A DNA stretch of 64,000 nucleotides from positions 1,364,001 to 1,428,000 of the forward strand of contig OY762943.1 of the NCBI GenBank assembly GCA_963667145.1, given 5' to 3'. The notes under the pieces were generated by a model, which worked only from the letters and a program-made list of their open reading frames with translations, did no database searches and had not been told where the DNA came from. Origin of the DNA: G963667145 sp963667145 (GTDB lineage Bacteria; Cloacimonadota; Cloacimonadia; G963667145). The position numbers and the translations under genes were made by a program. Positions 38,770 to 47,953 of this stretch are shown here, piece after piece (position 1 is the stretch's first letter; the number at the start of each line of letters is the position of its first letter).

Positions 38770-39861
38770 ATGGCTAAGAGAATTGAGTCAACGCCGAAAA
38801 AAGACGGATTCAGAATGCCGGGAGAGTTCGAACCTCAGAAACAGATTTGGATGTTGTGGCCGGAACGTCCAGACAATTGGCGAAGTGGAGCTAAGCCTGT
38901 TCAAAAGGTTTTTGCGAATGTTGCTAAGGCGATTTACGAATTTGAGCCTGTGACGGTTTGTGTTTCCAGAGAGCAATTTCAAAATTGTCGTAGTGTGTTG
39001 CCAAGTGGAATAAGAGTGGTGGAGATTGCCAGTAATGATGCATGGATAAGAGATTGCGGTCCTACTTTTGTGGTAAACGACAATGGAGATGTACGTGGCA
39101 TCGATTGGGAATTTAACGCTTGGGGTGGTCTGGTAGATGGTCTTTATTTCCCATGGGATCAAGATAATTTGGTAGCACAAAAAGTTTGTGAATTGGAAAA
39201 TATTGATTCTTACCGTACGCCTGATTTTGTACTTGAGGGAGGTTCTTTTCACGTAGATGGTGAGGGAACTTTGTTAACTACAGAGATGTGTTTGCTTAGC
39301 GAAGGTCGCAACCCTCACATGAGCAAATCCGAGATTGAGGAGAAGCTCAAAGAGTATTTGAATATTGAGAAAATAATTTGGATAAAAGATGGTATTGACC
39401 CCGATGAAACTAACGGACACATTGATGACGTTGCTTGCTTCATTCGTCCTGGAGAAGTTGGATGTATATGGACAGATGACAAAAGCAGTCAATTTTATCA
39501 AGCCGCCAGAGATGCCTATGAAACTCTTTGTGCATCTACAGATGCCAAGGGGCGTAAATTAAAAGTGCATAAACTTTGTATGCCTAAAAAATATGTAACG
39601 ATTAAGGGAGATTTTGATATTGATTGTGTGGAAGGGACATTGCCTCGTGAAGACGGTGAAGTTTCGATTGCTTCATATATGAATTTTTTGATTGTTAATG
39701 GCGGAGTGATCGTCCCACAGTATGACGACGAAAATGATGAATTAGCTCTGAAAACTATTCAGGAATGGTTTCCGGAAAGAAAGGTTGTTGGTGTAAAAAC
39801 TTTCGAGGTGGCGTATGGTGGAGGAAATATTCACTGTATAACACAACAGCAACCTAAGTAA
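38770..39861 (+). CDS. aguA: Agmatine deiminase
   Basis: 363-residue guanidino-group hydrolase (PAD fold) turning agmatine into carbamoylputrescine and ammonia. Key elements: WPERPDNWR, SNDAWIRDCGPTFV, ETNGHIDDVACF with the catalytic His, and the nucleophile Cys356 in GGGNIHCITQQQP at the C-terminus. Length equals that of known enzymes. GGAGG precedes the ATG; it lies 18 bases after ptcA. Confidence 0.96.
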   Translation: MAKRIESTPKKDGFRMPGEFEPQKQIWMLWPERPDNWRSGAKPVQKVFANVAKAIYEFEPVTVCVSREQFQNCRSVLPSGIRVVEIASNDAWIRDCGPTFVVNDNGDVRGIDWEFNAWGGLVDGLYFPWDQDNLVAQKVCELENIDSYRTPDFVLEGGSFHVDGEGTLLTTEMCLLSEGRNPHMSKSEIEEKLKEYLNIEKIIWIKDGIDPDETNGHIDDVACFIRPGEVGCIWTDDKSSQFYQAARDAYETLCASTDAKGRKLKVHKLCMPKKYVTIKGDFDIDCVEGTLPREDGEVSIASYMNFLIVNGGVIVPQYDDENDELALKTIQEWFPERKVVGVKTFEVAYGGGNIHCITQQQPK

Positions 39862-39871
39862 AGGAGAAAAG

Positions 39872-41239
39872 ATGGAGAAAAAAGTTAGTTTGTTTAAGAT
39901 GATATCTTTTACAGTATGTGGGATAGTGGTATTAGATACCTTTGTAGCTCCCGCTGCAATGGGAGTTTCTTCTATTTCTATTTGGATTTTGACTGCTTTG
40001 CTTTTTTTCATTCCCTACGGATTGATTAATGCTGAGTTGGGAGCTACTTACCCTGATGATGGAGGAATATATTCATGGGTAAAAAGAGCTTTCGGCGATT
40101 TTCAAGCTAGTTTGGTTGCTTGGTTTTATTGGGTAAATGTCGCTTTTTGGATGCCAGCTGTATTTATAGCTTTTGCTTCATGGTTTAGCATGGCGTTTGC
40201 TCCTGATTTGAATATGTGGATTCAAGCAATTTTGGCTATAGCGATGTGTTGGCTTATTGTTTACATTGGAATTCGTGGAGTAGATTTGAGCATTACGGTT
40301 ACTAACATCGCTGCTATTGCTAAAGTTGCTGTATTGCTGATATTTGGTTTGCTGGGATTGATTTATTTTATAAAAAATGGTTCTGCTAACTCTTTTGCAT
40401 GGAGTGAATTTCGCTTGTCGTGGAATTTTGATACGATAGCTTTCAGTTCGGCAATTGTTTATAATTTGTTAGGTTTTGAGTTGATAAGTTCTATAGCTTC
40501 CAAGGTGGAAAAGCCAGAGAGCAATATTCCCAAGATGACAATTTTGGCAGGTTTGCTAATTGCTGGTCTTTACATAGTAGGAACTTTTGGAGTACTTGTA
40601 GCAATTCCCGCAGATGCTATCGACCCGTTGGATGGATTTTTGGTTGCTATTCAGACTTTGACTTCTGTTTGTGGTTCGGCTCAACCTTTTGTTTTTTCCG
40701 TGATAGTTTTGGTTGCTTTGTTTACTTTGCTTTCTAACATGATTTCTTGGACTTTAGGTGGCGTGGAAGTTTTGGATGAAGCCGAATTTACTTCCAACAC
40801 AAAATTGTTGGGACACCGTCATGCCAAATATAACACACCAGATTATTCTTATATCTTGATGGGAGTGATTTCCACGGTTTTGATAGTTCTCAATTTTGCT
40901 TTGAGTGGCAGTGCAAATGATGCTTTTTGGACAATTTTATCTTTCAGCTTTCTTGTTTTCTTTTTGCCTTATCTGTGGTTGTTCCCGACAGTTGTAAAGT
41001 TGCGATTTGTAGATGCTGACCGTCCTCGTCCATACAAAATTCCGTTTGGCAATTTTGGTTTGTATTTCTCGGCAATTGTAGGGTTTATTTTTATTGCAGG
41101 CGGTTGTATTTTGCTGTTTGTTACTGGAGAAGGGTGGGATCCGCTGTACCATCTGACTTTGATTATTGGTACAGTTTTAACTACAGTATATGGGATTTAT
41201 TTGTATAGCAGCAGTAAAAATAAAAATTTAGAGAGTTAA
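39872..41239 (+). CDS. aguD: Agmatine/putrescine antiporter (APC family)
   Basis: 455-residue transporter of the amino acid-polyamine-organocation superfamily with about 12 membrane segments. The first helix carries FTVCGIVVLDTF and the family's INAELGATYPDDGGIYSWVKRAFG follows near 51-72. Its place ten bases after aguA makes exchange of external agmatine for internal putrescine the likely role. AAAGGAG precedes the ATG. Confidence 0.85.
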   Translation: MEKKVSLFKMISFTVCGIVVLDTFVAPAAMGVSSISIWILTALLFFIPYGLINAELGATYPDDGGIYSWVKRAFGDFQASLVAWFYWVNVAFWMPAVFIAFASWFSMAFAPDLNMWIQAILAIAMCWLIVYIGIRGVDLSITVTNIAAIAKVAVLLIFGLLGLIYFIKNGSANSFAWSEFRLSWNFDTIAFSSAIVYNLLGFELISSIASKVEKPESNIPKMTILAGLLIAGLYIVGTFGVLVAIPADAIDPLDGFLVAIQTLTSVCGSAQPFVFSVIVLVALFTLLSNMISWTLGGVEVLDEAEFTSNTKLLGHRHAKYNTPDYSYILMGVISTVLIVLNFALSGSANDAFWTILSFSFLVFFLPYLWLFPTVVKLRFVDADRPRPYKIPFGNFGLYFSAIVGFIFIAGGCILLFVTGEGWDPLYHLTLIIGTVLTTVYGIYLYSSSKNKNLES

Positions 41240-41253
41240 TCTTTTATAATTTA

Positions 41254-41289
41254 AGGCTTATCGGGATTTCTCGGTGAGCCTATTTTTTT
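41254..41289 (+). terminator. Intrinsic terminator of the agmatine operon
   Basis: AGGCTTATCG (41254-41263) pairs with CGGTGAGCCT (41272-41281), ten base pairs including two G-T, followed by ATTTTTTT. Confidence 0.9.
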
Positions 41290-41385
41290 ATATGTGAACG
41301 ATAAAGAATTAAGAAAAGTTGACTGATTTTAGAGTTTCTCCATTTTGTTCGCATATATGTAATTAAATAAAAGTGTAGGTAGTAT

Positions 41386-41859
41386 ATGAGGAAACTATTT
41401 GATAAGATAGATTATAAAATAATTAAAGAGTTGTCAAAAGATGCCAGAATGTCTGCTTCCAAAATTGCCAAAGAAATCAATGTGAACGAGCGAACTGTTA
41501 ATAGGCGTATAAATAATCTTATACAGAGTAAAGCGATAAGGATTGCTACTATAGTTGACCCTGGAGTGTTTGAGTATCATTCGATTGCGGATATCAATCT
41601 GAAAGTTGATTTGTCGGTTTATGATGAATTTGTAGAAGATTGTAAAAAGAATCCCAATGTGTGTTATATTGCAACAGGTTGGGGAGAAGCGAATTTATCT
41701 ATTGAAACAAGATTTTTGAATAATGAGCAAATGTACGATTTTATTCACTCTACTTTATCTGAGACCAAGGGCGTTAAAGTAACCAATTTTTTTATAATTC
41801 CAAAGATAATTTATAATATTGACAGCTGGATGCCTGTTGAGAGTGATTTTAAAGAGTAA
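41386..41859 (+). CDS. Lrp/AsnC-family transcriptional regulator
   Basis: 157-residue regulator with an N-terminal winged helix-turn-helix (DYKIIKELSKDARMSASKIAKEINVNERTVNRRINNL, residues 9-45) and a C-terminal RAM-like ligand domain (about 65-150). Such regulators respond to amino acids. Position after the agmatine operon and next to a symporter suggests control of one of them. Its stop codon abuts the convergent symporter's stop. Confidence 0.88.
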   Translation: MRKLFDKIDYKIIKELSKDARMSASKIAKEINVNERTVNRRINNLIQSKAIRIATIVDPGVFEYHSIADINLKVDLSVYDEFVEDCKKNPNVCYIATGWGEANLSIETRFLNNEQMYDFIHSTLSETKGVKVTNFFIIPKIIYNIDSWMPVESDFKE

Positions 41860-43350
41860 TTATAAATTGTTATCATAGAGTTCCGAGAGAGGTCTGCCCT
41901 GTTTGTTATTGGTAGTGAAATGAGATACTATCAAGATTACAAGCATGTTGGTTAGGGCTGGAACTAATGTGTAGAATTCCCATGGCTCAGGGATAACGGT
42001 TTTTTCTATAAAGGAGCCAATGAGATTAATACCTATGCCAGTTGCTATTCCAGCTATAATCCCTGTGGATGTAACGTTAGGTAGCTTGAGAGCAAAAATA
42101 AATGGGAAAAACAGTGCTCCGAAGAGTAGGGTGAAGGCGAAAATTGTTAGGTCATAGATATTGTTGCTTAATAGACCAAAAATTGCAGCCATTATTCCTA
42201 CAATAAGGACGAAAATTTTGGTAGCTTTCAATATTTTTTCTTCTGAATTTTCGGAATTGTTTTTCTTTTTATTTGCGAAAAGTGGACGATAGATGTCATT
42301 GGAAAAAAGCACAGCTGTAGCAAAAAGAGAAGTGCTGGCACTGGAGAGAATAGCTGCCACTAATGAAGAAATGAAAATTCCCATTCCGATAGGTCCGAAC
42401 ATTTTTTTAGCTAATAGGGGTATTATGAGTTCGCTATCATTTGAGATTATTTCAGGAGAAAGGGCTCCTTGTTTTACTAAGACAAGGGCAACCAAAGCTA
42501 AAATGATAGGTATGAAACCTATTGTCCAATAAAGCATTCCAGCAATTATCATGCCCTTTTTAGCCGTTCTTTGATCTTTGGCTATGAAAGCTCTTTGTGC
42601 GATATCTGGACTTGGAATATTCCCAAGAGCCATACCAACCCACATAGCCAGATAGGTAATCCATGGCATAAGCCCACGTTCAGTCGGCAAGAATGCCCAA
42701 AAGTTTTTCGGGGTGTTTATTTGCAGTTGTTGCCAGCCTCCAATGGTATTTATTCCCACGAATAAAATGGCTATTAGTCCCACCAAAATGATAATCATTT
42801 GAATAAAATCTGTCCAAATCACAGCAACTATACCGCCCATATATGTGAAACAAACCACAACGGCTGTGGCTGTTAGAAAAGCCAAGGTAAAATTGATGCC
42901 TAATAAAACATTGAGAACTTTACCAATTGCCAAAAGTTGCACGCTCGTCCAGATAACATAAGTGGGTATCATGACGGCAGAAGCTATGTATCCTGTAGGT
43001 TTACCAAATCTGAAACTATATAATTCTCCCAATGATCTGATTTTCAGTTTCCTTAGTGTGCGAACGAAAAATATACCTATCAATATTAGCGAAAGACCAG
43101 CTGCGAAAGGATCTCCTATAACGCCGTAAATACCGTCTTGATATGCTGAGCCTGTTGCTCCGATGATAGTGCCACCACCCCAAAAAGTAGCAAAAAGTGT
43201 ACCGACCAACAAAAATAGAGGAGCTTTGCGATTGGCTACAAGGTAGTCGTCTGCACTATTAATCTTGGTAGAGGCTATTTTGCCTACCAAAATTATTCCA
43301 ATCAAAAATATGGCGATGATAATCAAAGATATGGTCATATTAGCATCCAA
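41860..43350 (-). CDS. Sodium:solute symporter (SSS family)
   Basis: 496-residue transporter with about 13 membrane segments. SSS features include NSADDYLVANRKAP near 30-43, FWGGGTIIGATGSAYQDGIYG (about 55-75), and the sodium-site helix LSSASTSLFATAVLFSNDIY (about 335-354). The substrate is not readable; possibilities are amino acids, polyamines or organic acids. GGAGG lies about ten bases before the ATG. It is transcribed towards, and touches, the Lrp-type gene. Confidence 0.88.
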   Translation of the reverse strand: MDANMTISLIIIAIFLIGIILVGKIASTKINSADDYLVANRKAPLFLLVGTLFATFWGGGTIIGATGSAYQDGIYGVIGDPFAAGLSLILIGIFFVRTLRKLKIRSLGELYSFRFGKPTGYIASAVMIPTYVIWTSVQLLAIGKVLNVLLGINFTLAFLTATAVVVCFTYMGGIVAVIWTDFIQMIIILVGLIAILFVGINTIGGWQQLQINTPKNFWAFLPTERGLMPWITYLAMWVGMALGNIPSPDIAQRAFIAKDQRTAKKGMIIAGMLYWTIGFIPIILALVALVLVKQGALSPEIISNDSELIIPLLAKKMFGPIGMGIFISSLVAAILSSASTSLFATAVLFSNDIYRPLFANKKKNNSENSEEKILKATKIFVLIVGIMAAIFGLLSNNIYDLTIFAFTLLFGALFFPFIFALKLPNVTSTGIIAGIATGIGINLIGSFIEKTVIPEPWEFYTLVPALTNMLVILIVSHFTTNNKQGRPLSELYDNNL

Positions 43351-43604
43351 AATTTTCCTCCAATTATTACAGAATTCAGTGTAATTTGGTCGTTATCGTT
43401 TTCAATTGTCAAACATAATTTACTAATTTTCAATGTGGTTAATTGGCTAAAAAAGACGAATAAAATGGAGGAAATATTATTTTTTTGAAAACTGTGTAGA
43501 AATTCAACAGATTACTTTTGTCCAATCTGGACACGAATCTTTATAAGTAAACAAAAAGCTACCCTTATTCAGGATAGCTTTCAAAGTTTCTTATTATTTT
43601 AGAA
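43351..43604. other. Intergenic region between symporter and cold-shock gene
   Basis: About 250 AT-rich bases holding the symporter's promoter region on the right-to-left strand and the cold-shock gene terminator at 43552-43579. No other structure was recognised. Confidence 0.4.
43552..43579 (-). terminator. Intrinsic terminator of the cold-shock gene
   Basis: Read leftward, AGCTATCC pairs with GGGTAGCT (one G-T pair) around a GAATAA-type loop and is followed by TTTTTG. Confidence 0.8.
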
Positions 43605-43805
43605 TTAGATAACTTTTACAGATGCAGCACGAGGACCTTTATCACTTTCCTCAACGTCGAAAGAGACACGTGCTCCCTCGGCAAGAGTTTTGAAACCCTC
43701 TGCAACAATGCTAGAATGATGGACGAAAAGATCGCCACCATTGTCTCTTTGGATAAAACCAAAGCCTTTGGTATCGTTAAACCATTTAACTGTTCCTTGT
43801 TCCAT
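43605..43805 (-). CDS. Cold-shock domain protein
   Basis: 66-residue OB-fold RNA-binding protein with RNP1 KGFGFIQR (13-20) and RNP2 LFVHHSSI (26-33), ending in the usual PRAASVKVI. CspA-family proteins melt RNA structure. AAGGAG lies about 11 bases before the ATG. A TTGACA at 44001-44006 on the same strand would give a ~170-base leader, as in cold-shock genes, but its -10 is weak. Confidence 0.95.
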   Translation of the reverse strand: MEQGTVKWFNDTKGFGFIQRDNGGDLFVHHSSIVAEGFKTLAEGARVSFDVEESDKGPRAASVKVI

Positions 43806-44037
43806 TTTTTTAGAACTCCTTAGAATAAATTTAACACAATACGTCTTTTTGAAAGGTTCTTAACTGATAAAATGAACTCAATTCTTATTCTAAGCAAGAA
43901 TCAAATAGCGGATGATAAGGCAAAGATATTTTACTACAAAAACCGATGTTAAAAGCGACTGTATCACTATGGTAGACATATGCGGATTTTGGGTAACTAT
44001 TGTCAAATTATAAATCAAAATAAATTATTTAAGATAG

Positions 44038-44661
44038 CTAATTGGGATTTGTGGTTGTTACGAAATCTTCAGTAAATTGGTTTTCCACAAGTGTTTCTAA
44101 GAGAGCAGTATTGCAATTATCGGTGTCGTCATTTTCGTTCGGTGTGGAGCGGTAATAATAGGTGGTGTTGCTGTTGGTTTTCTCCAAAATTTTTTTGGCT
44201 GTTTCCTGAGTGTTAATGCCTTTTTGTGTTTTTATTTCTTCCACGTGCCAGAAATTATTTTTGCGAATGTAATTTTCATAAGACTCAATATCTGTCTCTG
44301 TATTCAAAGCCCATGCACCTTCCGACGAGGGTAGTTTGCGAGTTGCACAAAAACTTAACGTTTTGAATTCGCCGTTTTCATTTAGAAAGACATAAAAGCT
44401 GTGAGTGGTGTCCTTTGTCTTTTTCACGTTGTAGGAAATTGCTGAGCGAGAGTACGCTTTTATGATATATAATTTTGCGTTTTTGATGACTTGTTCCAAT
44501 TCTACTCTTACTTTTTGTTCTTTTTCGAGGACGGTGTCTCCGTTAAAATCTGCGGTCAGGACGTAATAGGAAGCCTGCAAAGAAGCACATCCAGAAAAGA
44601 CAAAAAACAGTGCCAAAACAATTAAGTGGATTAGTGGCATAATTATCTTTTTTGTATACAA
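44038..44661 (-). CDS. Uncharacterised lipoprotein
   Basis: 207-residue protein with a lipoprotein signal peptide (hydrophobic stretch about 9-24, lipobox FSGC with Cys25). The rest is rich in charged and Ser/Thr/Asn residues with a pair of Cys (about 103 and 182) and no recognised domain. Expected at the outer or inner membrane facing the periplasm. Single gene between the cold-shock and YhcH-like genes, same direction. Confidence 0.65.
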   Translation of the reverse strand: MYTKKIIMPLIHLIVLALFFVFSGCASLQASYYVLTADFNGDTVLEKEQKVRVELEQVIKNAKLYIIKAYSRSAISYNVKKTKDTTHSFYVFLNENGEFKTLSFCATRKLPSSEGAWALNTETDIESYENYIRKNNFWHVEEIKTQKGINTQETAKKILEKTNSNTTYYYRSTPNENDDTDNCNTALLETLVENQFTEDFVTTTNPN

Positions 44662-44887
44662 TCTCTTCTCCTACTAAATTTATTGGGAATTCAAAATAGT
44701 GAATCTGTCCGAGAAAATGTGGAGAATAAAAGTTTGTCAAATAAATTTATTTCAATCGCTGTGTGGTGGAGAAGAGAATTTAGGAAATTAGGGAAACTTT
44801 TTTCAGTAGTTCTTATTGCTTCTTGGTCATCCAAAATCTTTGCAAGTGGCAAGTTGTAATGAGAAAGTTCATTTTTTTTGCAATAAT

Positions 44888-45334
44888 TTAAGCCTTGATT
44901 TTGACAACGACTTTTCTGACTTTTGCGGAGTTTCCAATTCTGATGCAGGGCATATGCAAATCTTCTGGGAAGAAGAGAAAAAACTGCTTTTCCTCGATTT
45001 TTATCAAAGAGCTTTCCCCATCATAAAAAGCGTAATCTTCTTTTTCGTTTTCTTCGAGCAATGTTTGATTTGTGAATGGAGCAATGCCAATAAATTCGGT
45101 GCCTTTTACTATGTATTGCAAATCGATGTAGTTGAAATGCTTTTCCAATTTGCCTTCATCTTGGTTCTTGGTTTCGTATTCTTGCAGCAGAGCAAAAATC
45201 TCATCCCCATCGATTGTGTGTTTCCCTAACTCCATTTGAGACAAGTCGTTGTTTACGATGAAGTCGAAAGCCGTGCGTATTTTTTCATCAAGGTTGGTGT
45301 ATCGCTTGTAGTTTTCAATTTTGTCGAATATCAT
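44888..45334 (-). CDS. YhcH/YjgK/YiaL family protein
   Basis: 148-residue cupin-like protein (DUF386). Typical pieces: IDGDEIFALLQEYETK (about 41-56), EKHFNYIDLQYIVKGTEFIG with the conserved His-x-x-x-x-D, and FFPEDLHMPCI (about 121-131). Relatives act on sugars, including as sialic-acid anomerase-type or beta-galactosidase-beta-like proteins, but no sugar genes are adjacent. AGGAG lies eight bases before the ATG, inside an overlapping small frame. Confidence 0.85.
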   Translation of the reverse strand: MIFDKIENYKRYTNLDEKIRTAFDFIVNNDLSQMELGKHTIDGDEIFALLQEYETKNQDEGKLEKHFNYIDLQYIVKGTEFIGIAPFTNQTLLEENEKEDYAFYDGESSLIKIEEKQFFLFFPEDLHMPCIRIGNSAKVRKVVVKIKA

Positions 45335-45416
45335 TTTGTTCCACTCCTAATTTGTAAATTCGAGCAACGTCGTTCCAAAAATCTGAGGTCATTTTTTTTA
45401 TTTTGATTTCGTTCAT
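45315..45416 (-). pseudogene. Truncated GNAT acetyltransferase N-terminus
   Basis: A 33-codon frame starting MNEIKIKKMTSDFWNDVARIYKLG resembles the opening of phosphinothricin-acetyltransferase-type GNAT proteins (the IR-x-A-x-x-x-D-x-x-x-V-x-x-IY-x-x-G pattern). It stops after about 30 residues and overlaps the first 20 bases of the yhcH-like gene in another frame. It may be the remnant of a deleted gene or a leader frame. Confidence 0.4.
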
Positions 45417-45430
45417 GATTAAATTTCTAT

Positions 45431-46327
45431 TTAAGGTAAAAGGTACTTCCCTTCAATTCTGGTTATCGCTCCACCTCCGAAGCAAACCCTTACCTTTTGC
45501 TCATCATCTAATTGTTTTTGCAGTTTGACGATGTTGTAGTTTTCAAGTAAGCTGTTTTGTTCAATGGTGAGAGTATCAGTAGTCCATAGATTGTTGTCCA
45601 TTAAATAGTAGCCGAAAGCGGAATTTCCCGAGCCAGTGGCAGGGTCTTCGATGTATCCGAAAGTTGGAGCGAACACCCTTGTTCTGTAATCGTTAGTTTT
45701 TTTTCGCACATCGGAGGTGAAAACTTCGATAATGTCGATTCCCACAGCGAAGCAATACTCTTTCAACTCCTCAAGGTCGGGTGTGATTGCCAAAATAGAT
45801 GATAGATTTGCGATGGGAACTATCAAGGTTGTTAGCCCTGCATTTATCACGGAGATAGGCAGTTTGGTGTTTATGGATGTTTTGTCGATTCGCAATTTGT
45901 CGGCTAACTCTTCTACATTTATAGATATATTTTTTGCTTCGGGTTCAGGCGACATAATGAAAACGGAATCGGACTCTTTGATTTTGTTTGCCACTTGCAG
46001 AGTACCTCGGTTTGTGTTGATGGTCAGAGTAGGGAATTTATGCAAATTGCTATCGTTCTTCACCAAATCGTACATGATGGCAATGGTCGCGTGTCCGCAA
46101 AAGTCAACTTCACGCTCGGACGAGTAATATCGCAAATCGAATTCGCTATCTCCGACTTTGGCGACATAGCCGACTTCGTTCACAAATCCTTTTAGCTCTT
46201 TGGCTATTTGCAACATTTCGCTCTCGGAAATATCTTCCAGTTTTTCTAATTGGATGTAACCCGCAGGATTTCCAGTGGATTTGGCTGTGGCGAAAGCGTC
46301 GATTTTTTTGAAGTGATACTTTTTCAT
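45431..46327 (-). CDS. PhzF-family isomerase
   Basis: 298-residue protein of the PhzF/diaminopimelate-epimerase-like fold. KKIDAFATAKSTGNPAGYI begins it; the catalytic Glu is in FVNEVGYV (Glu51), followed by REVDFCGHATIA (about 71-82) and DPATGSGNSAFG (about 217-228). Reaction unknown for most members. ATG 46327 follows GGAGG at five bases; an in-frame TTG four codons upstream is less likely. Confidence 0.88.
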   Translation of the reverse strand: MKKYHFKKIDAFATAKSTGNPAGYIQLEKLEDISESEMLQIAKELKGFVNEVGYVAKVGDSEFDLRYYSSEREVDFCGHATIAIMYDLVKNDSNLHKFPTLTINTNRGTLQVANKIKESDSVFIMSPEPEAKNISINVEELADKLRIDKTSINTKLPISVINAGLTTLIVPIANLSSILAITPDLEELKEYCFAVGIDIIEVFTSDVRKKTNDYRTRVFAPTFGYIEDPATGSGNSAFGYYLMDNNLWTTDTLTIEQNSLLENYNIVKLQKQLDDEQKVRVCFGGGAITRIEGKYLLP

Positions 46328-46419
46328 CTCTTCCTCCAAATTTGATTTGTTTTTTCGGTCGAATATAAAACCGTCAAGTCAAAAAATAGTGACGTTTGAA
46401 TTAAAGAGTTCATTTTTCC

Positions 46420-46425
46420 TTGACA
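46420..46425 (+). promoter_or_regulatory. Possible -35 box of the trpB unit
   Basis: TTGACA at 46420-46425, about 60 bases before the leader frame. No -10 with good match at 16-18 bases is visible, so the promoter is only tentative. Confidence 0.3.
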
Positions 46426-46484
46426 CGAAAAACACAAATTTTTCAACTCGAATAAATTCTAAATCGTGCAAAGGAGATGAACTG

Positions 46485-46562
46485 ATGAAAAAGCAATTTA
46501 TTCTGTCGTTAAATTCAAATTTAAAAGCAAAATCTCTTTGGCAAACTCGTCTTTGGCAATAG
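46485..46562 (+). CDS. Short Trp-containing leader ORF upstream of trpB
   Basis: 25-codon frame with a strong ribosome site (AAAGGAGATG ending about six bases before ATG 46485). It ends ...KSLWQTRLWQ before TAG, with Trp codons at positions 19 and 24, and a repeated TTTGGCAA word. It lies 130 bases before orphan trpB, an arrangement expected for a transcription-attenuation leader peptide. A clear alternative-hairpin/terminator set was not found; only an AT-rich hairpin TTAAAATTC/GAATTTTAA follows (46614-46637), without a T-run. Confidence 0.5.
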   Translation: MKKQFILSLNSNLKAKSLWQTRLWQ

Positions 46563-46692
46563 CCTATCATTAGAATACATCACCTCAAAACCCCCATAAA
46601 ATAGTCTTTAGTCTTAAAATTCTTTTGGGAATTTTAATCATACAATTTCCAAAAAAATAGTTTTATCAAAAAAATAATCGTAGGAGTAAATT

Positions 46693-47904
46693 ATGAAATA
46701 TAATATCAATTCGTATCCGCAAGACGGATATTTCGGTGAATTTGGTGGCGTTTTTGTGCCACCCGAATTGGAGAAAGTGCTAAAAGAGATAGAGGAAGCG
46801 TATTTGAAAATAAGGGAGGACGAATCCTTTTTGCAGGAGTTGGATGATTTAAACAAGCATTACACGGGACGCCCAAGCCCTGTATATTATGCCAAGTCTT
46901 TGAGCGAGAAATTGCAAGGTGCTCAGATTTATTTCAAAAGGGAAGATTTGAACCACACTGGAGCGCACAAAATTAATCATTGCTTAGGGGAAGTTTTGTT
47001 GGCTAAAAAAATGGGCAAGAAAAAGGTGATTGCCGAAACTGGAGCAGGTCAGCATGGAGTTGCTTTGGCTACGGCAGCGGCTTTGGTGGGAATGGAGTGC
47101 GACATTTATATGGGCGAAATTGACATTGAAAAAGAGCATCCCAATGTGATTAGAATGAAGATTTTGGGTGCTAATGTTATTCCAGTGAGCGAGGGCGGAA
47201 AGTCCTTGAAAGAGGCTGTGGATGTTGCTTTTATGGCATATTTGCAAGACCCTGTAACTCAATTGTACGCTATCGGTTCGGTGGTTGGACCTCATCCATT
47301 TCCGATGATGGTGCGAGATTTTCAGTCGATTGTGGGCAGAGAAGCCAATGTGCAGTTCAAGGAGATGACCAATTCGTTGCCTGATAATATTGTGGCTTGT
47401 GTCGGTGGAGGTAGCAACGCGATGGGGCTTTTTTCTGGTTTCTTGGAAGAAGAAAGTGTCAATTTCTACGGAGTGGAGCCTGCTGGAATTTCGTTCAAAG
47501 ACGGAGAGCATGCGGCGACTATGACCAAAGGGAGCAAGGGAACGATTCACGGCTTTAAGTGTTATTTGCTTCAGGATAACCAAGGGAATCCGCTTCCCGT
47601 GCATTCGGTAGCCAGTGGTTTGGATTATCCGGGAGTTGGACCTGAGCATTGTCTTCTAAAAGATTTGAATAAGGTGAATTACGTGAGTGTGACTGATAAA
47701 GAAGCCATTAGTGCTTTCTTTGAGATTTCCAGAGAAGAGGGGATTATCCCTGCTTTGGAATCTTCGCATGCCATCGCTTACGCTCTTAAACTTGCTTCAA
47801 CTTTGCCCAAAGACAAAACTATTTTGGTGAATTTGTCTGGCAGAGGTGACAAGGACATTGACTATGTAGCCAAAGTTTATGGGAAAGAATACGGAGTTAT
47901 TTAG
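46693..47904 (+). CDS. trpB: Tryptophan synthase beta chain, without adjacent trpA
   Basis: 403-residue PLP enzyme joining indole and serine. GEFGGVFVPPEL starts it; the PLP lysine is in HTGAHKIN (about 84-91, Lys89), then AETGAGQHG, PVTQLYAIGSVVGPHPFP, CVGGGSNAMGLF and LSGRGDKD near the end. Length fits the standard TrpB1. No trpA or other trp gene is nearby, so it could use indole made elsewhere in the genome or taken up. GTAGGAG precedes the ATG. Confidence 0.96.
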   Translation: MKYNINSYPQDGYFGEFGGVFVPPELEKVLKEIEEAYLKIREDESFLQELDDLNKHYTGRPSPVYYAKSLSEKLQGAQIYFKREDLNHTGAHKINHCLGEVLLAKKMGKKKVIAETGAGQHGVALATAAALVGMECDIYMGEIDIEKEHPNVIRMKILGANVIPVSEGGKSLKEAVDVAFMAYLQDPVTQLYAIGSVVGPHPFPMMVRDFQSIVGREANVQFKEMTNSLPDNIVACVGGGSNAMGLFSGFLEEESVNFYGVEPAGISFKDGEHAATMTKGSKGTIHGFKCYLLQDNQGNPLPVHSVASGLDYPGVGPEHCLLKDLNKVNYVSVTDKEAISAFFEISREEGIIPALESSHAIAYALKLASTLPKDKTILVNLSGRGDKDIDYVAKVYGKEYGVI

Positions 47905-47919
47905 AAAACGATAGATAAT

Positions 47920-47953
47920 TTAAGAGAGGCTTAATTCTTTAGGTCTCTCTTAA
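47920..47953 (+). terminator. Probable terminator of trpB
   Basis: TTAAGAGAG (47920-47928) pairs with CTCTCTTAA (47945-47953). The T-run is interrupted (ACTTTGGTTTTTT), so it may be a weak terminator. Confidence 0.6.

Noticed and set aside
46563..46692. T-box or classical trp attenuator terminator
   Set aside because: No AGGGTGG-type T-box word and no GC-rich hairpin with T-run; only an AT-rich hairpin is present.
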